From contig NC_057019.1 of NCBI RefSeq assembly GCF_000002595.2, positions 3,138,753-3,202,752 of the forward strand: a DNA stretch of 64,000 nt, written 5' to 3'. The notes beneath the pieces are model-generated. The model was given only the letters and a program-made list of their open reading frames with translations, was not told the origin of the DNA and made no database searches. A program made the position numbers and the translations under genes. This document shows positions 28,793 through 41,277 of the stretch, in pieces. The DNA is from Chlamydomonas reinhardtii (lineage: Eukaryota; Chlorophyta; Chlorophyceae; Chlamydomonadales; Chlamydomonadaceae). The number at the start of each line of letters is the position of its first letter. Within the stretch, counting starts at the first letter, position 1.

Positions 28793-31016
28793 ATGCCACC
28801 GCGACTCTGCGTGAGGTGCAACACCTCTCGGGCTATGCTGAATCGCCCGAAAACCCAGGAGCAGGCGAGTTTCGGGGCCCGCCGGGGCTTCCTTGGGGCT
28901 GCGCAGCAGCGCACACGCCCACACCCGACCGGTCGGGCCCAACCCCCGACTTTGCACCGCGCAGGTCTGTCGGGAATGCTTCTTCACGGCCTTTGAGGAG
29001 GAAGTACATCAGACTATTGTTGACAACAAGCTCTTCAAGCATGGCGAGCGGCTTGCAGTTGCTGCCTCAGGCGGCAAGGACTCCACCGTGCTGGCCCATA
29101 TTATGAGCACGCTCAACGCGCGATACAAGTGAGCAGGGAGGGCCACACGAAAGAGGCGTATTAACGTAGCAGTAGTTTTGGGTAGTCTGGTATGATCTTT
29201 TGGGCGTTTGGCACGGCCAAGGCGCAGTTTGCGCTGGGCGACTACTCAGTGTGTGGGACTTTGCCGGTCTCAGTGTGGTGACCACGCCCGACCAATTTGT
29301 GACCACAGCTACGGATTGGACCTATTCCTACTGTCCATTGACGAGGGCATCACCGGGTATCGGGATGACTCGCTGGAGACGGTCAAGCGCAACGAGCAGC
29401 AGTACGGCATTCCGCTCAAGGTGAGTGAGGGCACGGACCTTGCGGTGCCGGAGAAATTTCTTGGGCCAGCGGAAGGTGCTGAACTCGCAACAGCTGTTGC
29501 GTGCGGGCTCGCGTGTGGTGTATATTGTTCCAGTAAACCCATGCAGCATTTGCAGTACTCGAATGCTGGTTGAGTTGGTCAAGCTCACTCAGCTCTTGAC
29601 ATGCAGGTGGTGTCGTACAAGGAGCTTTACGGCTGGACTATGGACGAGATTGTGTCGCAGATCGGCACTAAGAACAACTGCACCTTCTGCGGCGTCTTCC
29701 GGCGGCAGGTGCGTGCAGTGCCGCAATATCCAATGCTTGCCACGGTCAACTGAGGCTATTGGATGCCTGCATAATGTTCTTGTCCAGAACTGCCCAGACA
29801 CTGACATTCAACTCCACTGCCGGTGCCCCCAACGCAACCCTCTTGGTGGCCAGGCGTTGGACCGCGGCGCGGTGCTGATGGGTGCCAACAAGATCGCCAC
29901 CGGCCACAACGCTGATGACGTGGCCGAGACCGTGCTGCTCAACATCTTGCGAGGGGACGTGCCCCGGTAGGCCGCGGGAGCCTACATGGCGTTACGCTGG
30001 AAGGTGGCACTGTCCGCTTAACTTCCTGTATGGCGATGGAAGCCCGCCTGTAACTGACTGACGCCCAGAACCTTCACTCCTTTCCTTCATGCGCTTGCCT
30101 GATGTGGCTCAGGCTGGGCCGCTGCGCCAACATCATCACAGGCGAGGACAGCTCGCTGCCGCGCGTGAAGCCGTTCAAGTACGCGTACGAGAAGGAGATT
30201 GTGCTGTATGCCTACTACAAGAAGTTGGACTACTTCAGCACTGAGTGCATCTATGCGCCCTTCGCAGCGCGCGGCTTCGCACGCGAGTTCATCAAGGACC
30301 TGGAGGTGAGGGGGCCAATCACATGGTCACATGGTGCCACTAGAAGGCGCATGCAGCAAGGTTGCAGGGTTGGCAATTGTTTGGCACTGTCACGTGTGGT
30401 GACTGCGTGTGCACACAAGCTTTGCGTGAAGCTCACGGGACTGAGCCATACCTGCGTGTCGCGCAATCCCTCTTGCGGGCAGGCTGCGAGGCCGCTGGCA
30501 ATTATCGACGTGATTCGCTCTGCCGAGGACTTCGTGTTCGCAGCGGCCTCGGATGAGAAGCTACCGCAGCCGCGCACCTGCGAGCGCTGTGGCTACATAT
30601 CCAGCCAGCCCGTGTGCAAGGCGTGTGTGCTGCTGGAGGGCCTCAACCGGGGCATGCCGCGCCTAGGCGTCAGCCGCACTCGTGGGCGGCGTGGCGAGAA
30701 GGCGGGGCTACACCCGGACGTCGGCCGAGGCGGTGGCGGTGGTAGCTCGGGGCCTGCTGAGGTGGCAAGTGAGAGCGCGGAAGCCGCCAGCACAATGCCG
30801 GCAGAACGGCAGGGAGGAGGGGTGGCACAGGCGCCAGCAGGCGGGGAGGGTGGTGCTGCGCCAACGACAGCGGGTTGTGCGGACGACGGGTTGCCGCGGT
30901 TCGAGGCTTGGGCTAGCGGCGCTGCGGGCGCTGGGGGCCAGACGGCAGCTGAGAAGGTGGCAAGGGCCGCTGTGCGCCAGAGAGGCCCTGTAGAGATCGT
31001 GTACGAGACCACATAG
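28793..31016 (+). CDS. CTU1: Cytoplasmic tRNA 2-thiolation protein 1 (CTU1/NCS6)
   Basis: PP-loop ATPase that, with CTU2 and the URM1 sulfur relay, thiolates wobble uridine 34 of Lys, Glu and Gln tRNAs in the cytosol. Seven exons encode 429 aa: 28793-28864, 28965-29128, 29309-29420, 29607-29708, 29854-29966, 30113-30305 and 30483-31016. Seen: N-terminal CxxC pairs (CVRC, CREC), PP-loop SGGKDST at residues 59-65, [33 protein letters not shown], and a C-terminal zinc ribbon CERCGY ... [13 protein letters not shown]. The C-terminal ~120 residues are a Gly/Ala-rich extension not needed in the family. Intron 1 uses a GC donor (CAG-GCGAGT): no GT keeps the frame that joins the two halves of the CxxC module. 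Confidence 0.95.
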
Positions 31017-31540
31017 AACCCTAGATAGTTGTTTGGCCCCGGCCGCACGGTATAAGCGCTAACTGACATGTAGTTGCAGAAGGCTGACAGGGTGCGGTTA
31101 GGTAATCAGGGCGGATCTTCATCAGTTTACAGTTACTACGGCACACGCTGTTTGGTAAAGCACTCACTGCTATGACTGCTAGACAGAGCACACAGGCGGC
31201 CGGTTGGACGGATATGGCGCGCCGGGATAGGCATGCGGTTTGGAGGTAGAGACCTTTGCAGATGCCCCGCGGCAGGGCTTGCAACCGTGGCGGTGACTGC
31301 TGCATAGGTAACCGAAGATGCTTAAAGAACCCCATGCGCACGGTGTCGGAAGAGGGCATCGTAGCTAGCGTAGGTTGGCCAATATTGGCGCATGCGGTAG
31401 GGGCATCTGCGGGGAAAGCCGCGCATGACGGCATGAGGATAGGCAGGCACGCGGTCCCCGGGTCCCGCAGAGGTGCCGATGGCCGTGTGCTGTGTGTACT
31501 GGTATGGTGCCGCTTCGGCGTCCATTACTAAGACCGGACC

Positions 31541-31582
31541 TTACAGTGCCCTTCACGGGTGCGGCATGCCCCCATGGCGTAC
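31541..31582 (+). repeat. Short dispersed repeat, copy 1
   Basis: 38 of 42 bases match 50183-50224. Both begin TTACAGTGCCCT and end CCCCCATGG-GTAC. Confidence 0.75.
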
Positions 31583-32007
31583 CGGTATTAGGGCGATCCG
31601 TGGCTCTCGCCTACGCGGTGTTCCCACACGCCGAAGCAATGTGTTGAGTTTGCGCCTAGAACAGACGACCACTTAGGAGTCAGGACGGTGTATTGGGGCT
31701 CGCGCTGAGACAGGATCAACCCATCTAGCTCCCTACGTCAACGGACCTAGGCCGGACGGCTGGGGAGGACGGCATTCACCTGTCCTCCATAATCTGCACA
31801 CACAACGCTGCAGCACACACACTCCCAATCAATCGGTATCGCTATCCAGGCAATGCCATCAATCCGGGTCAGTCCAGAGACGGCCTGTTCAGCGGTGGCC
31901 ATGGCGGTGACAAGCGGTGATGAGGCAGTATGTTTGCTGCAGCACAAAGGTCGGCCAGACCGTTCTGAAGCCGGGGCAGACGATGATGGCATGAGCTCGA
32001 TACTAGC

Positions 32008-32012
32008 TTACA
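32008..32012 (-). terminator. Candidate TGTAA polyadenylation signal of ODA1
   Basis: TGTAA on the minus strand, about 450 bases past the ODA1 stop. It is the first such signal I found downstream. Confidence 0.4.
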
Positions 32013-32460
32013 TACACCAGCGCATCACACCGGCGACGCCATGTGAAGCACATGCTGCCGTTACCTGTCTGCATGAACTTGAAGCCTCGATTGTACATCG
32101 TGATTGTACATCTACACCATGGAATCCTTACGGCACTATTTAGCCGCACGGAAGCCATGCATTCCTTCCATGTCCATATGGATTACCATTGCCCTACCCC
32201 GAGCGGATTGAGGTAATGGTAGTGTTAGCACGCCCTCAGTAACTGTCAAATAGTCAAGTCATCATCATACGACCGTTCCGGGGCGACGCTAGCTCGGACC
32301 CCACCTGATGCACCTTGCGCACACGCGCCCTGCGGTATTCTGCCCCTGAACCCTTGACGCGCCATCAGTACAGCACACGCCCACAAAACCAGCATCACTT
32401 CGCACCCTCACACTCCACAACGTCACACGCGCACGCCACATCAACTCTGCCACCTCCCCA

Positions 32461-35370
32461 TCACCGCCGCGTCGGTGACCCACGCTTCCCGCCTGTCGCG
32501 TCTGCCCCCGCTGGCCGGACCTTAATGGCCGTCTCCAGCTTCCGCGGCAGCGTCCGTTGCACCTTGCTCTCCAGATGCTCACGCGTCAGCGGGCGGTCCT
32601 CTTCCACCGGCTCCGGTTCCAGCCCCTCCACCTCCTCCTCCTGCGTAGTGCTGGGCGGCTCGATGATGATGCGGTTGCCCGGCTGCGTCAGTGGCTGCGC
32701 CAGCAGCGCCTCCGCAAGGCCGTCAGTGCCCTGCTGCGCTTTCCGCTTGGCGTAAATCTGCAGGCACAGCAAGAATGAGCAAACCGTGTAAGCATCATGA
32801 CGGGCACCTGCTCTACGCCTGGTGTGCACCGCCTTCCCTTGCGCGATGGATACCTAGGACGGACTGAAGTGCATCCAGTCATACATCGCCTACGGACCCC
32901 ATCATTGCACTCCTCTCTTTCACGACCATGGCCTGGCGCCCACCTGCAGAATCTCGTTTGTCCGCTGCTCGATGATGCCCAGGTACGCCGTCAGGTTGGC
33001 CTCGGTCACGCCCTCCTCGCCCAGCAGGTCGCGCACTGCCGGCGTGTTGCAGCCGATGCGTTCAAACAGGTCATTGATGCCCGCCTTAAGCGCCGTGGTC
33101 ATGGACAAAGCCGAATCCGTGCGCTTCTCGTACAGCTGCGACTGCGCCTCCGACGCTGCGAGCCGCGCCTCCTCCTCCGTTAGCTCGCGGGACTTGGTCA
33201 TGTCCAACTCGCGCCCGGTCTCCCTGTAGTGTGCGGGAGTTGAGCACAGTAAACACGGGTGATGCGTTAGACCATGTGCGCTGACGTATGAATGCGGATG
33301 TTACAAAGGGGACAGTCCCAGCACCCGAAGACGCCGAGCCATCACATGCTATCTTGAGTCCACCAACCCCGACTTTGCTGCAAACCCTCCCGCGGTCAAA
33401 GTCCGTGTGACTCCGCGCACAGTGAGTCCTAGCCAAGCCTCAACCCGCCAGAGCCCCACCGCTGTGCCTCAACGCCACAAGCCTAGGCATAGGAGTGCCG
33501 GGAAACGTCTAGGCACGCTGACGTATGACGTATGACGTATGACGCTGCTGAGACACTTGCCTAGAGAGGCATGCGCGTGCGCAGTGCTTGAGCCCCCCCG
33601 TGCCAAACCCCGGCCCCAGCTTCATGACACACCTGTACTTGTTAATCTCCCCACGCATGATATTGATCTGGTCCTCCAGCTTCTCAATTTCCTGGTTGAC
33701 CTCGTTGACGTAGTTAAACAGCGTGTAGTTCTGGTCCTCAGCCGCCAGGAAGGTGTTGACCAGCTGGTCGATGTCCTCAATACCTGTGGCATCCTGCATG
33801 GATGAAGGGCCAAATTGACCGTGAGCCGACGGCAAACTCGCCACCAGCAGGCGCGATTTCGTTGCAGCTCACGCCAGCTGGCTACCACTAGACCAGCGGC
33901 ATGTGCTGTAGCGTGGCACATCAAAACCCCTTCATCCCCTCGCAGCCCAGCACGCGTCGGTCCTTCTCATCTGTCGCGGCTCACCTGGATCCGCTTGAAG
34001 GCCTGGCCGTACATCTCCACCTTCTCGGCCGCTACGTTCTGCGCCATCGCCTTGTTGTACCCAACGTTCCACGAGCCTTTCGTGATGCGCTTCTTCTTCT
34101 CTGCTGAGGACAGAGTTCCCATCTTGAGGAGCTCCTGCGTCTCACGCTCGCGCATTGCCAGCTCTTGTGCGCGGGCGCGTTCCTATGGCACATCAGTGGT
34201 TCGCAACGGTAGGCACAGTCAATGGTGCGCGAAGTGGGATGTGCCGCAGTTATGCGTCAGTTTGCGTGTGCGAATTGCATCTGCCCGCAAGAGTGTGTGG
34301 GCAGGAAGGCAAGGGCATATGAGCAGTCATCCAAGTACGCCATGCCTTCGCCCCAAGTTGATGCACCTCAGCACTCTGTACAAATGTGTAGGTGCGCTGC
34401 GGCCCCAGCTACTACGCACCCGCTCCTTCTTGTCCTCCTCAATGATGGTTGTGAGCTGTCGCCATTCCTCCTCGAAGCCCTGCTGCTCCTTGTCCGCCTG
34501 CGCCTTCAGGGCGTTCATCTCCCCAATGGCCTTCTCTCGCGCCTCAAATGCTCCATTGGCCTGCTGAATCATGTCCGCCATGTCCCGCTTCAGCTTCGCC
34601 AGCTCCCGCTCCAGGTTGCTCTGGATGCTCTCAAACATGATGCGCTCCCGCCGGAGGTTATTTATAGACTCCCGCAGCTGCTTGTTGTGCGTAATGGACT
34701 GGTTGTACTTCACGTACGCCTTCTCGAGCCGGTTCTCCAGCAGCTTAATGCGCTTCTGCACCGCGGTTGACTGCTCCTTGGCGGAGAAGATGCCGCCCAT
34801 GTTGTTCCGGGTGGTGGTTAGCGTGCTGCCCATTTCCGACAGCTGCTGGTCCAGCATCTTTGTCTTGCGCATCTCCAACACAATCTGCAAATAAGCGCGC
34901 GGTTTCAGCGCTGGCACACGATGACACGCGGGGCGCGCGGTGCATGTCAACCCACCTTGCGGGCAAGCATGTCGCCCTCATCCTGCAACCGGTTGATGAG
35001 GGCTTGTGCAAACGGGTCACCAGGCCGAACGCTGAACTTATTTTCCAGCAGCAACTCCGTCTTGAGCTGCTCGTTCTGAGCTCGCAGCTTTTCGATAGCC
35101 GCTCTGCATACATTATTTGCAAGCATCAAGCCAGATGTTTAAAGCAAAAGTAGCACCTGACACCTTACCTTTGCTTGTCCAGCACGGACTTGTGCCCAAG
35201 CGTGTCGCCTGCGCCCAGCGTCCCCTTTCCCATCGAGCCCGCTGAGCCACCGCCACGAGCTGCAAGTATGGTACGCACGCAAAGGTTTAGCTGGGATGGC
35301 TTGGACATCCAGAGCAGGGCTCCCCGCGACATCGAAATACTGTCGACTCACTGGCGTCTGCAGACGGCAT
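32461..35370 (-). CDS. ODA1: Outer dynein arm docking complex subunit 2 (ODA1/DC2)
   Basis: Coiled-coil subunit of the docking complex that anchors outer dynein arms to axonemal doublet microtubules (CCDC114/ODAD1 family). Eight exons encode 552 aa: 35370-35352, 35259-35169, 35103-34956, 34884-34420, 34182-33985, 33793-33633, 33223-32944 and 32757-32461. The start MPSADATRGGGSAGSMGKG joins a 19-base first exon across a phase-1 intron. Long heptad stretches follow (IEKLRAQNEQLKTELLLENK, RLEKAYVKYNQSITHNKQLR, ELAKLKRDMADMIQQ). The family signature ATGIEDIDQLVNTFLAAEDQNY and FNYVNEVNQEIEKLEDQI is present. The C-terminus is acidic/proline-rich, then basic. Length and sequence agree with my recollection of the C. 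reinhardtii protein. It is divergent from the MUT9-type kinase gene. Confidence 0.96.
33519..33545. repeat. Tandem TATGACG heptamers in an ODA1 intron
   Basis: About 3.5 copies of a 7-bp unit forming repeated TGACGTA cores between exons 6 and 7 of ODA1. It is probably a simple repeat. Confidence 0.8.
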
Positions 35371-36079
35371 CCTTTATGTCACTTGCTTATAATGCTTAAA
35401 AAGGTAAACGTCCTGGCTAAGGCAAAATAGCTAAACGTGTGCTCTAAGCGGCCGCTGGTGAAAACTGGCTCACTGGGCCGTGTTCATATCTTGGTATCAG
35501 CAGGTACTTCAAGGAATTAAGAGAGTTGATAAAGGACCGAATGTGTATGGCCATCGAAGAAGACCGGGACCGCCGCGAATGGGGCCCCATCGTTTCTTTG
35601 CTCCGGAGTGCTCGTTTTTGCAGGCATCAGGTGCAACCTCCTGGCAAGTGAATTTGGTTTTTGTTTCTGACTAATACTTGACGATAGGCATAACAAGACA
35701 ATCAACGGTGAGGCCGTCTCTGAGCCCAGCGCACTGACACGCCCTAGCGGTTGATAATTAGTTACGCTCAGTCTTCTCGACATATCAGCTCTTCATTCGT
35801 GTCCTGTAGTCAACGCCACAAGGAACACGGGCCAGACTCCGGTCGGAGTACTTTTGCAAGCCGGAAGCCAAACCAAAGCTTCGCCTGCTTGCCATTTTAC
35901 CTGGCGTTCATAAAAGCCTACTAAGGCCTGGCTCGATATCGGCGAGCAGCGTTGACTTGGGCCCGGCAGTCTCTCGTTGAGACTCGCTCGGCCGTTGCTT
36001 GCGTCCAAGAAGGCGGACGCCCGCGTGCTGGCCTTTACTTATCATTTTAGCTCAGCAGCCGTAGCAAGCAGTCGCTGAT
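35371..36079. promoter_or_regulatory. Divergent promoter region, ODA1 and MUT9-type kinase
   Basis: 709 bp separate the start codons. I looked for the flagellar tub-box motif (GCTC-C/G-AAGGC) and found no clear match. A GGCTCGATATCGGCGAGC inverted arrangement lies near 35930-35950. The left half holds an unexplained open frame (35505-35651). Confidence 0.5.
35505..35651 (+). other. Orphan exon-like open frame of atypical codon usage
   Basis: An AG acceptor-like site precedes a 48-codon frame beginning YFKELRELIKDRMCMAIEED and ending in a stop. The composition is protein-like (charged helix, then WGPIVSLLRSARF). Codons such as TTA, AGA, ATA and GAA are rare in the neighbouring genes. No partner exon was found upstream. 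It may be a transposon remnant or chance. Confidence 0.3.
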
Positions 36080-39000
36080 ATGAAGGGAGAAGGGCAGACG
36101 GACAAGGACAAAGCAGCGGACGTCGCAAAGGAGGGTGCTGCCAAGGAGGAGGAGGCCAGCACTGCGCCGCTGCCAGACAAGGCAAGATATTGTGCCGCCG
36201 CAGCTCCACCCGGGCTCAGCCGCATGCAGGCAGGCTGGCGCTCACCAGCTCTCGTAATTTGGCGTCGCAGGTGCTTGTTGGGGGCTCCCCGGAGTATTAT
36301 GTGGAGCGCAAGCTGGGCAAGGGCGGCTTCGGCCAGGTCTATGTCGGCCGCAGAGTGTCGTCAACAAAGCAAAAGGACGGCCCCCAGGCGAACCAGGTCA
36401 GCAAGATTGTTTGAACCCTGGTTTTGCTAGTCCACGAAACTAATCAGCTCTTTGCGCGCAGGTGGCTTTAAAATTTGAGCACCGCAGCAGTAAAGGCTGC
36501 AACTATGGGCCCCCCTACGAGTGGTCCGTGTACAAGTAGGTGTCAACAAGCAGCCGGTTTTTTTCGCTGAACGGTCGAGCGTACGTAGCCCTTTGTGACC
36601 TCAATTACTTCCTTGTGCTTGTAGCTCGCTCGGCGGGGTGCACGGCATCCCTAAAGTGCACTACAAGGGGCGGCAAGGAGACTATTACATCATGGTAAGT
36701 GCCCGGCAGGCCTGCCGGGTGTTTCGGCCAGGGCGAGCGCTCCCAAGTTTCGGGAATGAAAGTTTACATATGGGGGCTTGAGTTTACAGGCGACAGCGTA
36801 CAGCCTCGTGCTTAGGCTCTGGGGTTGGCACTGTCCCAGCGGGACCCGTAGCCGACTAACTCCGCCACGCAACTTGATGGCGCAGGTCATGGACATGCTG
36901 GGGCCCAGCCTGTGGGACGTCTGGAACTCGTCGGGCCAGGTTATGTCTCAGGAGATGGTGGCGTGCATCGCCGTGGAGGCGCTGTCCATTCTGAAGGAGC
37001 TGCACGCAAAGGGGTGGGTATTTGAGGCGTGTACGAATCTGGGCAGTGGCGACGTGGACCAAGTCCAACAACTTGCACCGCACCCTACTTCTCTGCAGTA
37101 GTTGTAGCTTGACATATCGCAGAAACGTTGGTCCTCTGCGCTTTGCGATGTAATGTTTGTGCAACGTTACAGGTACGTGCATGGTGACGTGAAGCCGGAG
37201 AACTTCCTGCTGGGGCAGCCCGGCACGCCAAACGAGAAGAAGCTGTACCTGGTGGACCTGGGCCTGGGTAAGAAGGGTGGCACCTGGACGCAGGATGTTT
37301 AGCGGGGAGAGGGAGGAGAGCCGCAGAGGCGAAGGAGGGCAAGGCGGAGGGGGAGGGGAGGTGGTGGTCGTTACATCGCAACTCCGCGTGTTCGAGCTGT
37401 CACGTTGACGCAGTAACCAAGTTCATTATTGTTCACAGCAACACGATGGAAGGACGCCGTGTGCGGAACACACGTGGAGTACGACCAGCGGCCAGACGTG
37501 TTCAGGTTCGTGTCTGTTGGCGGGAATTGAAACGGAGGTGAAGGATCTCCGCCGAAACGTTGGGTGCGTCTGATGGGCCGACTTGAAAGCCAGTCGGAAG
37601 CAGGGAACTGAAGTTCGTGCGTATCACCCGTGTGGCTGCAGGGGGACAGTGCGTTACGCTAGCGTGCACGCGCACTTAGGGCGGACAGCCAGCCGGCGTG
37701 ACGACCTGGAGTCGCTGGCGTACACGTTGCTGTTCCTGCTCAAGGGCCGGTTGCCGTGGCAGGGCTACCAGGTGGGTTCACTTCAGATGGAGCGAAGTGG
37801 ATGCGCAGCCACATGTGTGGGTTTGCAACAGCATAGCCCGTGGTCCTAGTGCCTGACGAACGACTGTGTGTACGTGGCGTCGGGGACAGGGTGACAACAA
37901 GGGCTACCTGGTGTGCAAGAAGAAGATGGCCACGTCCGCGGAGATGCTTTGTCGGTACACGCCGCCGGCATTCCGCCAGGTGCGTCGTACGCTGTTGTTG
38001 TTGAGGCCGTCAGTTTTAGAGCAGTTTCTGCATATCACGCTGCCCCGTATGGTCCTGGCAAACGCACCCAACGACCTGGATGCGGGCTGTGTCTTGCCTC
38101 GGTGCAGTTCACGGAGGCGGTGGTGAACCTGAAGTTTGATGAGGAGCCCAAGTACGAGGCGTACATGAAGCTGTTTGAGCCGCTGTGCGGCCCGGCACCG
38201 TCACGGCCGATTCTGGTGGAGGGCGGGGCCAAGGTTAGTCCACTGGTTCGGGCGAGCGCTTCCACTTAACTGCTTACTGCCTGGTGATCAACGTATGTTA
38301 AGAACTTGCTTGCTGGCTGTGATTGTCGCTCTCGTCACTTGTTGGCTCGCGCATCGGGGTTTGCTTCATAGGTCGGCCAGAAGCGCCAGCGCGATGCGGA
38401 CGAGCAGCTGGAGGACGCGGGGCCGAAAAAGAAGGTCCGCCTAGGCCTGCCGGCAACGCAATGGATCACAGTCTACAACGCGCACCGGCCAATGAAGCAG
38501 CGGTGGGTGCCTGGCTCGGGAACCTGGCGAAGCGCGGGTCGTACACGTGCAGCTTGTTGTCGATCGTTTTTACCCGAGGCTGTCGGACGCAGCGCCATCA
38601 TGTATTCATCATTGTTCTGTCCCCAACCCGCAGGTATCACTACAACGTGGCCAACACGCGCGTGGAGCAGCACGTGGAGAAGGGCAACGACGACGGGTTG
38701 TACATCTCGTCCGTGGCGTGCTGCCAGGAGCTGTGGGCACTCATCATGGACGCCGGCACCGGCTTCACGGCACAGGTGTACAACCTGAGCCAGCACTTCC
38801 TGCCCAAGGAGTGGATCATGGAGAAGTGGGAAGAGGGCTACTACATCACCGCGATGGCGGGCTCCATGTCGGGCAGCAGCCTGGTGGTCATGTCAAAGGG
38901 GACGCCCTACACGCAGCAGTCGTACAAGGTCAGCGACTCCTTCCCCTTCAAGTGGATCAACAAGAAGTGGAAGGAGGGCTTTTACGTCACTTCCATGGCC

Positions 39001-39453
39001 ACGTCACACACGCGGTGAGTGCGCCATAGCTGCTGAGCGAAATGTTGCAGTACCGTATTGAGCTATCGTATGCTTTGCTTGTGCTGGAACCTGCTCATGA
39101 CTTTGTTTTGTCACGCCTGTTCGGTCACGAAGTCTTTTGCCCTTCCCTCACCTTACCACAGGTGGGCTGTGGTGATGTCGCGCAACGCCGGCTTCGCTGA
39201 CCAGTGCGTGGAGCTCGACTTCCAGTATCCGTCGGAGGGCATCCACCGCCGATGGGACGCCGGCTTCCGCATCACCGCCTGCGCCGCGACACCGGACCAG
39301 TCAGCGTTCGTGCTCAGCGTGCCGCGCCGGCGGCCAATGGATGAGACGCAGGAGACGCTGCGCACGTCAGCATTCCCAAGCTCGCACGTGAAGGAGAAGT
39401 GGGCGAAGAACCTGTACATCGCGGGCATTGCCTACGGCCGCACGGTCAGCTAG
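36080..39453 (+). CDS. MUT9: MUT9/MLK-type casein-kinase-1-like histone kinase
   Basis: Thirteen exons encode 603 aa: 36080-36181, 36271-36396, 36462-36535, 36625-36694, 36886-37013, 37173-37267, 37439-37505, 37642-37771, 37890-37979, 38108-38233, 38372-38502, 38634-39014 and 39162-39453. The N-terminus is Lys/Glu/Ala-rich. The CK1 domain shows [17 protein letters not shown], catalytic [21 protein letters not shown] in place of DFG, and [33 protein letters not shown] nuclear signal precedes the C-terminal domain specific to plant/algal MUT9-like kinases ([20 protein letters not shown] ... [16 protein letters not shown]). Known family role: phosphorylation of histone H3 Thr3 and H2A, and gene silencing. 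Whether this is MUT9 itself or a paralogue cannot be decided from the sequence alone. Intron 1 has a GC donor (AAG-GCAAGA). Confidence 0.88.
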
Positions 39454-41070
39454 ACGGCTGAGCTGTCAGTCCAGGAGCCTGCTGTTTGTCAGTGTGGCCT
39501 CATGTTATTCCTTGAAATGCGCGGGCCGCCTTGCGGTTGAGATGGCGAATAATGACGATCTCTTACTCTTAGACAAAGACAGACATGTGGGGTATGTTTG
39601 GTTTCCATTGTGCACCGACTTTTGGGGCTGTGTTAGCCCACTGACTGATGACGCAGCGGGACTATACGTGGGGCTGCGTCAAGCCCTTCACTGTGACTGG
39701 CATCCACGAGTGCCTCACATTGGGCAACTTAAAAGCGCCTGACCGTGTGTTACAGAACAGTCTGGCAAACCCTAAACAAAAGTGACGTCCCGGTAACGCC
39801 GGCGACCGGACATGGTCATTGCGACGTTGTGAGGGGAAGTGTTGATGATGGGCATCGTTTCATGTAGAGGAGTGTATTGGTGGGTGTGAGCCAAGTGGGA
39901 GAGGGAAAGTGTTCAGGTACGTGTGTCTGAGACGGGGAAGACGGAGAGCAACAGGAGCAGAATGATACAAATAGCCGGCACAGAGGGAACGTGCCAGAGC
40001 TGTGCAAGTGTGCCAGTGAGTAATGCAGATACAGTATGAGGTAAATTGGTACCTACTGCTTCAGTGCCTCTGGTGCCACCCTTGTCGCGAAGGCCCATAC
40101 CTGTGCATCAGTTTCTCCGCACTCCAAACATCAGCCGCGCCATTCCCAATTCCAACCCGCGGCGCTTCCTCACACTCCGGTTGTGTTTGTCTCGCACTCG
40201 CAATCGACTCGCCCGCCACTCATCCGAACACTCGGGCTCCCTTTTTGGGCTGAGCCCCCTGAGCGAAGCGATCCAGGGGGGGCGAAGCCCCCCAGGATTG
40301 CCCCTGTCCGTGCGTGCGTGCGTGTGTGCCTGTGTCGACAAAAAGTACCATACTGGCACAAACCGCGAGTGCCACGTATTATTAATTGCAATTACCTATT
40401 GTAGAAAAATAGACGGCAGGGAAAACTCGGCCGGAGCGAGAAGCGACCTCGTGAGTCCATGGACATCTTGACTTTCTTCAGTTCGCGAGTATAGCTCTCG
40501 GCCCCTAAATATCTTACATCCATGTATCAAAACATGTCGACGAACGCTTTGGGGCAAGAATGTCGAAATTGTTTGCAACAGCCAAACCATGCGTCCCCGA
40601 GCCTTACATGTGTCGCGGCCCGGGATCCCGCGCCCGAGCCCGGCTAGCCGTTTGCGGTGCTTGAGTGGGATGTGGGTGAGGTGCATTTGGGATATCATGG
40701 ACCGTGAAGTGGCGTGGGTAAGGTGGCGTGGCGTGGCGGGGACAGGGCATGTCGGTGCCTCGGCACGGCGTTGGCATAGTGGCCAGTCCCGCTGGATGGG
40801 CTTGCAAGGGTGCTGTTCATGTCGCCGGTGCCCATCGTCACATCCCCTTGCGCTACATGGGGCTCAGCCCATTTTCCAGCTGTACAAAGCTGACACCCCT
40901 TGTCTGCCTTGCCTCGCCCTGTTTCTGCCCCTGCTTGTCATACTGTCGCCCAGCCATTGCTATGCTGCATTCTGTCTGCAATTTCTCTGCGTTTGCGTCT
41001 GGTGCTCATCCGTAAACGCTGGTCACCTTCCTGCAGGTGCGCTGCGACTCTGCTTCGCGAGCGTGGCTTA
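39454..41070. other. Intergenic, repeat-bearing
   Basis: 3' flank of the kinase gene, with no TGTAA seen nearby, then non-coding sequence. Near 40245-40300 is a cluster of self-complementary G/C blocks, including GGGGGGCGAAGCCCCCC. A GT-rich run of CGTG/TGTG units follows it. No gene was recognised. Confidence 0.5.
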
Positions 41071-41277
41071 AGGGCTTGCATCGTCGGGGAGCGGCAAGAA
41101 GCGGGCCCCAATGCAGGCCCTCGGGCTAGAAAGATTGGGCACCTCCGGGGGTGCATTCTCGCCGCGTGGGGCTGCATACGGTCTCCAAATCTCGCCAACT
41201 CCCCCTTCCCAGGGGGGTTTGGGGGGGCGGAGCCCCCCCCCCCACCCCCAACGCTAAAAATTAGGCGTTTTGGGGCC

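Larger units (their letters stand above)
31017..32460. other. Convergent intergenic region
   Basis: Between the 3' ends of CTU1 (+) and ODA1 (-). No credible gene was seen. It carries a 42-bp sequence at 31541-31582 shared with 50183-50224, and a minus-strand TGTAA at 32008-32012. Base composition is less GC-rich than in the genes. Confidence 0.55.
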
